Shown: piece by piece, positions 45,330 through 55,565 of the stretch
How the letters are laid out: every line of letters begins with the position of its first letter
Numbering within the stretch: the stretch's first letter is position 1
Source: Antedon mediterranea
Taxonomy: Eukaryota > Echinodermata > Crinoidea > Comatulida > Antedonidae
NCBI RefSeq assembly: GCF_964355755.1
Contig: NC_092677.1
Location: 17,642,101-17,706,100 of the forward strand
Direction of reading: 5' to 3'
DNA: 64,000 nt
The notes under the pieces: generated by a model
What the model was told of the DNA's origin: nothing
The model's database searches: none
What the model saw: the letters and a program-made list of their open reading frames with translations, nothing else
Program-made: the position numbers and the translations under genes

Positions 45330-46330
45330 TAACACTCCAATAACAGTTGTCTCTGTAAGTAAGGACTATTTTTGGTTTAGTAAATTTTGGGATCCCATTT
45401 ATGGGATCTGGGCTTAACTACAATGATGTCAACCAAAGATGTACAGAATGAGACTTTTGTTTTAACAGCTACTGGTACATGGAACCTGTGTTTTATTCTT
45501 TAAAACATTTTGGTCTCACTGGTCTTCATTTAATTAAATACTATGCGGGAATTATTTATTTATTATTATTATTAATATTTTGAATATGAAAAACCCCATA
45601 AAAAGGTCCTAAAATCGGTTTTACTGCTTCTTTGTCATAGTTCACTAGATTCTTATGAAAAAATATCTATTTTAAACACAATTAAAGCATTTATGCCCTA
45701 AGGGAATTTAAATAAAATTGGAAATTAAAATTATTAAAATGGTCAAACAAGAGGAAAATGAAAAGTGGTATCTGAGAGGGTCGGTTGCCAGATAGGAAGA
45801 CCTGACCCAGAAAATCAAGGGGTAAAACCAAGTGGACACTAAAACCAGTCAAGGCTGCTGTTGAAAAAGAAATTAATTGTCACAACATAGTTAGTTGATG
45901 TCACTCGTTTAATATTCATTGACAACACCTATTACTCCAGTTCTTTATTGGCTTATCTGATTAGTGGATGATCTGTCAGTGAGTGCTCCCAAATTGGAAA
46001 TTATGTTTGACGATAACCATATGAACGATCGATTGTTTATAACTCACTCTTGGCCTATTCAATTTTACTAATATGTTTTTTATCATACTATATAGTGGTT
46101 TGTATATATTATAGAAATCTTATTCTGAAACATCACTGCCAATACCACATATGATTTTTGTTATTCAATGATAAAAATAAAATTAGGTAATCTTCAATGA
46201 TCATCTATTGTTATTGAACATCGTTTTTAAAATTAATTCTTTCTGTAAAAATTCTTTTATGCTAATGATTATCAATTATCATGTATCCTAGTATAGCTTT
46301 AAAATACTAAAAGATTGATGAAAAGATAAT
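45330..46330. other. SOWAH intron
   Basis: AT-rich intronic sequence between the ankyrin exon and the microexon. A T1-type fragment (aaagttgtactgtccccaaa) occurs further upstream, at about 46,490. Confidence 0.5.
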
Positions 46331-46338
46331 ACACTTAC

Positions 46339-46344
46339 CGCATG
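46339..46344 (-). CDS. SOWAH: SOWAH gene, 6-nt microexon (His-Ala)
   Basis: On the minus strand CATGCG is bounded by a pyrimidine-rich acceptor (tcaattttttggggatttag) and a near-perfect donor gtaagtg. In phase 0 it inserts His-Ala between ...DINTRS and GYTPLHIAA. Family members have two residues at this place (Arg-Thr-His-Gly-Gly-Tyr-Thr in a vertebrate paralogue, from memory), so the insertion restores expected ankyrin spacing. Confidence 0.65.
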
Positions 46345-46901
46345 CTAAATCCCCAAAAAATTGAGTGAACATGAAAAAAACAAAGAAAAAGAATTGTGTT
46401 AAAAAATAACATGGATATGTGTACTGTAATAGTATTCTAATATTGGCACATATTTTTTGCAATTTATGTATTTTTCTTTGTAGTTTTTCTTTAAAGTTGT
46501 ACTGTCCCCAAAAACATGAAAAATGAAGATTAATAAAAAAAAAAGACTTTGAATAGGCCATTTGGCAGTTTTAATAAAGTAAATAATTGTTTTTTCCAAT
46601 CCAATTTTTGGTAAATAACTATTTTGGTACATAACAAATTATTTACCTGAATAAATTTTAATTTAAAGCAGAAAAATAGTCTAATTGGATTTAAAAGTTT
46701 TTTCTGCATAAGTGATTAACATTATTTAAACTACATGGGCTATTCAAAATCTGGTTTTATTAATCTTTCTTTTTTGGGGAGAACAATAAAACTGCAAAGC
46801 AAAATGAATTTGTGAACCAATAAAATTTCTTGAATCTTTTTATATCATTATAATTAATACTGAGGTTACTAATTGCACAATGATTGATGTGAACATTTTA
46901 C

Positions 46902-46988
46902 CGATCTTGTGTTGATATCCAATCCTGTGTTAGCAACTAATCGAATCATTTCTTTGCGTCCATGTTTAGCACCCCAATGCATTGCCGT
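46902..46988 (-). CDS. SOWAH: SOWAH gene, first visible ankyrin exon
   Basis: This 87-nt exon (phase 0/0) lies between acceptor tttttttatcag and donor gtaaaa. It encodes TAMHWGAKHGRKEMIRLVAN and TGLDINTRS. 'T.LHW.AKHG' followed by 'V...G.D.N.R' is the SOWAH first-ankyrin signature. The preceding exon should end in phase 0 and carry the 'EW....' helix, but I did not find it between 47,000 and 64,000. It may be short, far upstream or outside the window. The N-terminal winged-helix exon is also not found. Confidence 0.8.
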
Positions 46989-46999
46989 CTGATAAAAAA

Positions 47000-47735
47000 A
47001 AAGATAAAAAAGAAATTGTTAAAAAAATGTAATTATGACAAAATATATTTCTGGTCTAAACCACTGATAAATTTAAAATACCATTCGAATGAATGAATGA
47101 GGAGCATTTATTCCAGGGAGGCCTTTATTCAAGTAATATGGTAACATGTATAATCAAATAAATTCTTCTTAGATAGGAAAAAAAAAAGAACAAAATTAAT
47201 ATCAAGAAGTGACACATACAGTAAAATTACATACAAAAAGATGTTTAGAGTTAACTTTTTAGCTACTTGCAATATTTATTATTTTACAAATGGACATATG
47301 CAATATAAATTATGGAATCATTAAAAAGACCATCACAATGACATGCACTGGGTGGTGTGTAAACATCAACTGGACTGCTAAACTATCGTTCTCATGTTGG
47401 TATATCACAAGAGTTAATAGTAAACAAAAATCTTGGAGTGAAACTAACAATTTCTTTTTATTTGGCCTGTTACCATAAAACCAGTAAACAAAAATAGTTT
47501 GAACTCTTTTCTAATAACTTTGATGACATTTTTGGTGATAACGTTGATGCATCACAAACTGTCAGTCAGTTATCATCAAGGGGTCATCAAGTTTATCTCA
47601 ACCAGCTGCTTGAACATACTCACTATATGTTATATTTGTAATTTGAAAGGGCAGAAAACAATAAAAAGTATATTTTAATCATTGTACAAGCGTTATAATA
47701 CCTGAACAAAAAGTTCATAAAGTCTAGATAAAGGT
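47000..47735. other. Upstream intron or flank of SOWAH, nothing recognised
   Basis: No exon or repeat that I can define before the foldback element begins at 47,740. Confidence 0.5.
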
Positions 47736-47907
47736 AAACTATGGGCGGCCATTAGGGCCAAAATAGACAAACGTTGCCGTACGAACAATTCCGCTCCCGT
47801 AAGGCAAACTAATGGCGTTAAAGACATAATTCCTCGAGTGACAAACAAATATTGCCGTACGGACACACAAACACATTGCCATATGAACAAATTGCCGTAT
47901 GGTTAAA

Positions 47908-48038
47908 TTGGCGTAAGGACAAAAATTGGCGTAAGGACAAAAATTGGCGTAAGGACAAAAATTGGCGTAAGGACAAAAATTGCCGAAAGGACAAAATTGC
48001 CGAAAGGACAAAAATTGGCGTAAGGACAAATTGGCGTA
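47908..48038. repeat. 18-bp tandem repeat in FB-2 left arm
   Basis: About seven units of attggcgtaaggacaaaa, two of them attgccgaaaggacaaa variants. Frames encode NWRKDK repeats and are not genes. Confidence 0.9.
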
Positions 48039-48208
48039 CAGTCTAACTAAATATAAACGTTGAGGGCAGCATAGTATTTTAAAACCACGTGACTGAAACC
48101 ACTCTGTGTCCAGTCCTGCCAGGTATATAAAATATACCAAATTGACTATTGAGAATTCTCAACTATTACCACAGTACGACTGTACGACGAAGTCTACTGG
48201 TATATTCG

Positions 48209-48760
48209 GATATTGTCCCTTGAAACACAAAAAAATGAAGGTCAAAATATTCTAAATTTAAAGTGGCCATATCAAAGTAATATTAAAGTTATTCACTTTA
48301 AGTCGAAAATTTAAGCCAAAAACAACAAGTTTACGTAATTAACAGGTAAATTAGTTTGATTACATTTCATCTGGAAAATCGTCACGAGCGAAAGTAAACA
48401 AAGATTTCAAACCATGAGTACGCGCATTATGCATATGCTAAATTAGGATTGTTTACAACTCGTCACGGTTAAGAAGGTATTTTCACACAGATCATGAGGA
48501 AGTTTTATGATTATGCATACAGAGTAGCCAAACAAGCGCATTTCATTATGGGATATGTTTGGATTGAAAACTTTGACTGGAAGTCAAAGTTATTTTTTTA
48601 ACAAAAAAACGTCTGTATTTCAGTAAAATATTATTTTTTTTTGAAAAATTTTTGGTGATAGTTAATAACTATTATGATACTTCAAAATGACCCACCTTTT
48701 TTCGAAATCTTTTTTTTTTTTTTTTTTTTGGAATTAGTCAAAGGGACAATACATCTTTAA
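48209..48760. mobile_element. TIR transposon T1, copy 2, nested in FB-2
   Basis: Inverted orientation relative to 7366-7893. It begins tattgtcccttgaaacac and ends aagggacaatacatcttt. Shared interior strings include gtaattaacaggtaaatta and the complement of cttccagtcaaag. Confidence 0.75.
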
Positions 48761-48959
48761 GGGGTTCATTCATTTAATTACTGAATTCTGATTGGCATGG
48801 TAGTAGGCCCTAAAGGAAATTTACTGGAATCCTATTGGATGGTAAGGTGGTAGTAGGACCATGTCCATCCCATTGCAGTAATAAATAAAGTTGAGTTGAG
48901 CCACCTGCGACCATTACAATGTCCTACCATGCTAATGTAGGAGTGGGGAAATGTTATGC

Positions 48960-49515
48960 TTACTACTGTTTCTTTTAATAATTTAGTACAATTATTAAGA
49001 ATAAAGAATACACTTAACAATATAACAAATAACATTAATGTACGATGTAGTTTAACACTGTTCTCAACTATAGTCATTTTGGTATACTTGAGCACAGTGA
49101 TAAAGAATAGGATAAACTTAATAAAATACAACAAATAAAATTAATGTACGATCCCGTTTAACACTGTTCTCAACTATAGTCATTTTGGTATACTTGAGCA
49201 CAGTGATAAAGAATAGGATAAACTTAACAATATACAACAAATAAAATTAATGTACGATCCCGTTTAACACTGTTCTCAACTATAGTCATTTTGGTCTACT
49301 TGAGCACAGTGATAAAGAATAGGATAAACTTAATAAAATACAACAAATAACATTAATGTACGATCCCGTTTAACACTGTTCTCAACTTTAGTCATTATGG
49401 TATAATTGAGAACAGTGATAAAGAATAGGATAAACTTAACAATATACAACAAATAACATTAATGTACGATCCCGTTTAACACTGTTCTCAACTATAGTCA
49501 TTTTGGTATACTTGT
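48960..49515. repeat. Tandem repeat, about 106-bp unit, five copies
   Basis: The marker ttaatgtacgat recurs at 49,034, 49,141, 49,247, 49,353 and 49,459, a period of 106-107 bp. The unit contains gttctcaactatagtcattt and gagcacagtgataaagaata. It lies inside FB-2. Confidence 0.92.
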
Positions 49516-49529
49516 CCAAGTCATATTCA

Positions 49530-49860
49530 TCTAAAAGATAAATGCTGAGTAAACGGGACTAGTGGTCCTACTCTAACATCTGGACGACTAAGGAGGTACC
49601 CATAATCCCACTAAGTGACTACCAGGAGCAATCCGCCGTTTTCTCACAAATACAGTATCGAATTTCACTATAAAAATCGTGATTGAGTTACACTCAGATT
49701 TAAAAGATGAGGGCTGAGTAAACGGGACCAGTGGTCCTACTCTAACTTTTACTGGATGACTAAAGAGGTACCCTAGTATAATCCCACCAAGTGACTCCCA
49801 GGAGCAATCCGCCATTTTCTCACAAATATTTATTTTCTAATACCATAAAAACCATAAGTA
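49530..49860. repeat. Tandem duplication, about 166-bp unit, two copies
   Basis: The string gctgagtaaacgggac(t/c)agtgg occurs at 49,543 and 49,709. Both copies end in caggagcaatccgcc(g/a)ttttctcacaaat. Inside FB-2. Confidence 0.9.
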
Positions 49861-49995
49861 AGACATGGCTTGACACAGGCCTTCAATGATCGATTATGTT
49901 TTTAATCCCCAGCAGGACTGGACACAGAGTGGTTTCAGTCACGTGGTTTTAAAATACTATGCTGCCCTCAATGTTTATATTTAGTTAGACTGTAC

Positions 49996-50166
49996 GCCAA
50001 TTTTTGTCCTTACGCCAATTTTTGTCCTTGCGCCAATTTTTGTCCTTGCGCCAATTTTTGTCCTTGCGCCAATTTTTGTCCTTGCGCCAATTTTTGTCCT
50101 TGCGCCAATTTTTGTCCTTGCGCCAATTTTTGTCCTTGCGCCAATTTTTGTCCTTACGCCAATTTA
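49996..50166. repeat. 18-bp tandem repeat in FB-2 right arm
   Basis: About nine units of acgccaatttttgtcctt or gcgccaatttttgtcctt, the inverted counterpart of the left-arm repeat but with a different copy number and a c/g change in most units. Confidence 0.92.
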
Positions 50167-50437
50167 ACCATACGGCAATTTGTTCATATGGCAATGTGTG
50201 TGTGTGTCCGTACGGCAATATTTGCTTGTCACTCGAGGAATTATGTCTTTAACGCCATTCGTTTGCCTTACGGGAGCGGAATTGTTCGTACGGCAACGTT
50301 TGTCTATTTTGGCCCTAATGGCCGCCCATAGTAAACTATCATACCATGTCGTCGCCATACAGGTCTATTTAAAATACTGATATCATAATGAATGGGATAC
50401 AGGCTAACAGTTCACACTACTCAAAATTCCATTACAG

Positions 50438-50521
50438 AAATTACAAGAACATTTTTGCCGATTTATTTGTTCATGTCGGAGAAAGACAAATTTCGCTACA
50501 CTTGTTGAGCACTTTACACAG
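50438..50521 (+). CDS. Possible plus-strand exon, unidentified
   Basis: The 84 nt between acceptor attccattacag and donor gtaact are fully open in phase 0 and read KLQEHFCRFI, CSCRRKTNFATLVEHFTQ. The second half loosely resembles the winged-helix start of SOWAH proteins (K..N..L...F), but the strand is opposite to the SOWAH ankyrin exons, so it cannot belong to the same transcript as assembled. It may be chance. Confidence 0.22.
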
Positions 50522-50812
50522 GTAACTAAACAAACTTGTCCAATTTTCAATAGGATAGGAGACTGACAACGATTTATGAATCTCACAGTAAGTGATTACA
50601 AGTTGGAGGCTTGTAAATAGTTATTGAGACTTGATGGATACTAGCATCCTGGAAAGTGATATCTTGTCAATCCTAATTTTTACACCAGCTTGATATCTAC
50701 TATAAAAAAACACTTTTTTTTGACCTGGTGAAATAGCAGAAAATTGGTAACACCACAATATCCACATGGCTGTGCTTAAACAAATGTAAAATAACCATTT
50801 AAATTTTATTAC

Positions 50813-51400
50813 CTTGAGTTAACCGGTTATAATACTAGAGATAATAAGTTTTAATGCTGGAGATAACCGGTTATAATGCTGGAACTGGTTATAATACTAG
50901 AGATAATAAGTTTTAATGCTGGAGATAACCGGTTATAATACTGGAGATAACCGGTTATAATGCTGGAACTGGTTATAATACTAGAGATAATAAGTTTTAA
51001 TGCTGGAGATAACCGGTTATAATACTGGAGATAACCGGTTATAATGCTGGAACTGGTTATAATACTAGAGATAATAAGTTTTAATGCTGGAGATAACCGG
51101 TTATAATACTGGAGATAACCGGTTATAATGCTGGAACTGGTTATAATACTAGAGATAATAAGTTTTAATGCTGGAGATAACCGGTTATAATACTGGAGAT
51201 AACCGGTTATAATGCTGGAACTGGTTATAATACTGGAGATAACTGGTTATAATGCTGGAGATAACCGGTTATAATGCTGGAGATAACCGGTTATAATGCT
51301 AGAGTTAACCGGTTATATGTTAGAGATAACTGGTTTTAATGCTGGAGATAACTGGTTATAATGCTGGATCATAACAGGTTATAATGCTGGAGATAAACAA
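50813..51400. repeat. Satellite, 22-bp AACCGGTT unit with 84-bp higher-order repeat
   Basis: The base unit is gataaccggttataatgctg plus ga, containing the palindrome AACCGGTT. The marker ggaactggtt recurs at 50,881, 50,965, 51,049, 51,133 and 51,217, exactly 84 bp apart. This defines a four-subunit higher-order repeat with near-perfect copies. Edge units are more diverged. Confidence 0.96.
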
Positions 51401-54400
51401 TGTTGGTTCACTTAATTACTTTTTGCAAGTGAATCTCAAGCTACTGTAGAATAAGTTTAAAGAAACTGAGTATTCCTACAGTTATGGACGTTTTGTATTA
51501 GTTTAAAAACATTCAACCATGTCATTCCTCGTCTTAAATGTATGTTTAATTTATAACAATACTATATGGACTATTAACTATTAAAAAAAAATCAGTTGTT
51601 GTTGTTTACCAGACTGTTATTGACAAAATCGGATCTTTAAAATTGCAGCGCTGTTGTGTTGATTGTTACAATTTGGCTCTCCTTCAATCAAACTCATTTT
51701 CTCCGCAATTTTGTTTTTAAAAAAATGTGTGTATCTCTACTTGCCGGTGATGGCCGGTCAGATGAATGCAGATGTGTACTGTGGCAGCCATAAATAGATG
51801 ACGTGACCACCGCAACAATTATTTTGTGATTGATATGTGGTGATGATTAATTAATAAATTACTTTCGTAACTTCATGATTGTTTAATACTGTTAGTGTTA
51901 ATAAACCAATCATAATTTGAATGTATTTCCCCTCAAATAGTGATAAAATGTTCACAAATTTGTTTGGGAAAAATGTGTTCTTTATTAAAAATCACTTTGA
52001 ATTCACGCATAATATTAGCCGGTTGTTAACTTTGAATCTTTGTGCCTAATTAATCCTTCTAAGGATGTAAAATTTAAACTGGTTTGAGAACTGATTTTGC
52101 CGACCAGAAACGGTTTTTGCATAATATTTTTTTGTGTAACTCACTTTTGCTCACAAGAAAAACTGTTCTTTTTCTGCTCAATAGATAGGCCCCTTCAAAA
52201 GTATAAAATAGCATTTTTGTTGGCCTTCTTAAACCACTGTACTTGACCTCCTTTATCAATATTCAGAGGCATCAACAAATCAAGCCCCACACCCCTCATC
52301 TACTTGGTATCAAACTGTCATTACTGACATTTCTCACCTTGCTTTCTTAGACAAGTCAATTGATGAGTGATAAATTGATTTTCTTAACAGAATTAAAACA
52401 ATGTTTACAACAGAAGCATGGGAAATTAATGCGTTTTTGTCATCTATGAGCTGATTCTTCATGTCCAGGTTGAGGACTTAAAAATATACAAACACTTGAT
52501 GTATGTCGTAATCCATCAAATAGCTGAAGATAGACGCTCCTTTTCTTCAAGAAAGTTTTTGTCAGCTACAAAGTGTCAAATATCCGGAAGTAATTTTTTT
52601 TCTAGGATAACTATAAATATGTTCTCTGCTTGTTACTCTTCGGAATGGTGCAACAAATCATTAGAATCACCTTCGCGTGACCATTTACAAAATTAATAAC
52701 TTATACGGTAGAGATTTGTTTTCATTCTAATCAGTAATTTGAGACATTCTTACATTAACATACCATCTTTTTTTTATGCTGTACAATAACAGCCTTTATG
52801 AGCCTGTCTTAAATCTTCTAAATCTCATCACAAACTTTTGTTTACTCATGCAAACCTTTTGCGTCATAAATGGACCATACTGTCTATTCCATTCTATAAA
52901 AATGCCTGAATAAATAATAATAATAATATCAGTAGCAATATAGAATTATTTGTTAGGCCCAAGTTAACTTCTTTACCTTTTTTTTAAACATTTTTTGTTG
53001 TATCTAAAGACCTGAGCAATTTGCAGTCTAAACACAGGTCCTTCGCGTGTTGTGAATATATTGTACTTTTTATCATATTTTACCAGTAGGCCAATACAAT
53101 TAGACCAAAGTTCAATTTTTTCTGGATGAGTTTGGTTTTGTGTGTGGAGATCGAACAAATTGCAGGATAGACATCAGCCTTTTGGAATGGTGTATACTGA
53201 CTTTTCAAATTTGAACACTGGATTTTATAAGAATTCTATTCTATGCAAAGCATGCTACAATCACAAAACAAGTCAAATTGCTATCTAAAGTGGCGTGTTA
53301 TTTTAGCAAAAGGCTGACTAGATTTAAAGAAGTTCTAGTTTTGTGGTGCCAGCAGAATGTTTTGTGTGCTTTACAAATTGTGTAAACACAGCCTATTATA
53401 TTAGTATGCACCTGGTACCAAAAATATATATCTACATATTTACATGCCTTGAATTCCAAATTAGAAAAAAAAATTTTTTTTAGAGTTTACCTGTTGTGAC
53501 AAGACATTAAAGTAGTGGAATATCATTTCTAACTCCTAAGGGGCTGTGTAAAGGAACTACAAGTAACACATTGAACTTTATACGGAATCAAGCTACACAG
53601 GCTGTCACCAAAAATAAGACATATATTGTAATTTAAATAGTTGTTGCTTTACACATCAACACCAAAAGTAGCTTTTAGAGGCTCCTAAATAGCTCTTCTC
53701 CCATTGGGTCATATCACTATACTTATAACAGATGCTGAAATTCTAACCAACCAGGATGCATCATCAATCACGGTTAAGTTGACACAAATTATCCTTACGG
53801 ATTTCACCTTAACTGATCGCCTCCTTGTTGACGCCAGCTTGACAGCCCCAATCCCAGAAGAGTTAATTATAGAAACAAATATATTTACCCATTGAATGTA
53901 GAAAACATGAAAAGGTTATGACAATGAGGCACTATCCATAGTGGGGGTCTATAATTATTCTGTAACATCATAGCTTTAGTAAAGTGTACGTTACAATAAA
54001 AACGTTAACAATTGTACAAGCTCTGTTAGCTGATTTTACAATACTTTACACAAAAATTGATTTACATCATGAACTTGCCAACATTTTGAGCCCTTAATAA
54101 AAAGTTGGTTGAACAAGTTGAACTAATTGTGTGAGCCATACTTGAACATTGACATTAAAACATTTTAAGTCATTTTAATATTAATTGTTCAAAACATCCA
54201 AAGATGCATTTCTGGAGTGAAGACAATTACAAAGCAAAATCTTGTCCTTTTTGAAATGACAATTATGAAGATTATTCAGTTATAGGAAGTTTAAATTTTC
54301 ATCTGTTTTACACAATTCAGTACATTTTTTTATGTTGGTTCAATGGGGTTTGCTGTTTTTTTAAAAAGATTTGCTGAGGTTTGCGGTGTTAAGGAATACC

Positions 54401-55470
54401 CAAACATACTGTAGTGGATTGTTATCCAACGTTACGGACGGACACTTTTCCAAAACATTTGAATTTATCAATTGATAAAAATGTTCTAATAGGAGGTTTA
54501 AATTCTTTGTAATTTTTATGCAAGTATACCACATACCCTCTTACCAAAAAAAATTTGTGCCAAAAAATCCTGTTGCTAAAAATAGAACAGCGAAAATATG
54601 AATGTTACAGATGGACAAGATAAAATTGACAGTTTCTAAATATTAAGATTTAGTAGAATTTCTGATCTAGAAAAGTAAGACTAGACCTTAAATTTTTATT
54701 GGTAAAGTAAATCTAGTCATATGATCAAAAAAAAAAAAATTTAATTTGTCATGAATGTATACATATAGTTCTATCTGCTTACTCCTAATGATCAGAGTGC
54801 TTTAAACTCAGGGCATTGGAATGTTGATCGTTGTGTCTGAACACCTTGACTTTTAACGCCATGGATTACCTTATGCCTTGTGTTAGATAACAAACCTAAC
54901 GCCGTGAGTCTGAACATACAGTACCTTTATAGTATAGTATAGTATATTATACTACTAGTATACTCAAACTGACATGTCTTGACCAAAACAATTATATTAC
55001 AGAACTGGTCAGTCCTGTTTGACTATAAGAAAATAAATCTCTATGTCTTTACAGTACAACCATCAAGGGAAATGAGGTATTCAGACAAAATCAATAATCA
55101 CTTTACTAAAATCATCTATCACCATCAATAGCTTCCTCTTTCTTCTAATAGGAAACAATCAGAAACTGATCTGTTAATAATAAAACATATCATTATGGCA
55201 ATCACCTTTAAACCAAAAGCAGCCATAAAGGAATGAAATTACTTTCAATAATGTTGAGAAATGCTTCATAAAAGTTGTTCAACTACTCAATAAAAATCAG
55301 AAACAGAAAAATAACTCAAATTCAAAAAATAATTTCATCTGCTGATGTAGTGGTAAGAATTTCCATTGCCTATTCTTTGGAAGGGACATTAAGATGTTGG
55401 TGAACTACCGTAGGTAAACAGTGTAGGGGATGTAGTAGTTTCCTAAGAATCAATAAATGAATTAATTTTA
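51401..55470. other. Non-coding DNA, nothing firmly recognised
   Basis: AT-rich sequence with isolated short frames. A plus-strand frame at about 53,730-53,890 (SSITVKLTQIILTDFTLTD) looks mildly protein-like but has no family match or donor site that I can defend. It is possibly intron or intergenic sequence upstream of SOWAH. Confidence 0.4.
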
Positions 55471-55471
55471 A

Positions 55472-55565
55472 GAATTATCTAAAATTATTGTTTATCTATA
55501 AACTTAAATAGAAATTGAATTAAATGAATTTAAATTTATAGATAAACCATAATTTTAGATAATTC
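55472..55565. repeat. Hairpin-forming inverted repeat, 31-bp arms
   Basis: gaattatctaaaattattgt plus ttatctataaa (55,472-55,502) pairs with its inverse at 55,535-55,565 with a single mismatch, around a 32-nt loop. It could be a tiny MITE or a structured RNA precursor. No target duplication is evident. Confidence 0.8.

Larger units (their letters stand above)
47740..50330. mobile_element. Foldback transposon FB-2
   Basis: The 2,591-bp element starts tatgggcggccattagggcc and ends ggccctaatggccgcccata. A perfect 6-bp duplication GTAAAC flanks it (47,734-47,739 and 50,331-50,336). Inverted arms of about 380-420 bp (47,740-48,120 and 49,911-50,330) carry tandem 18-bp repeats. The interior (48,121-49,910) has no transposase ORF. 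It contains a T1 transposon copy, a 106-bp tandem array and a 166-bp duplication. It is probably non-autonomous, mobilised in trans. Confidence 0.9.

Noticed and set aside
47852-50252. NWRKDK and LRQFLS repeat peptides
   Set aside because: Translations of the 18-bp tandem repeats in the foldback arms.
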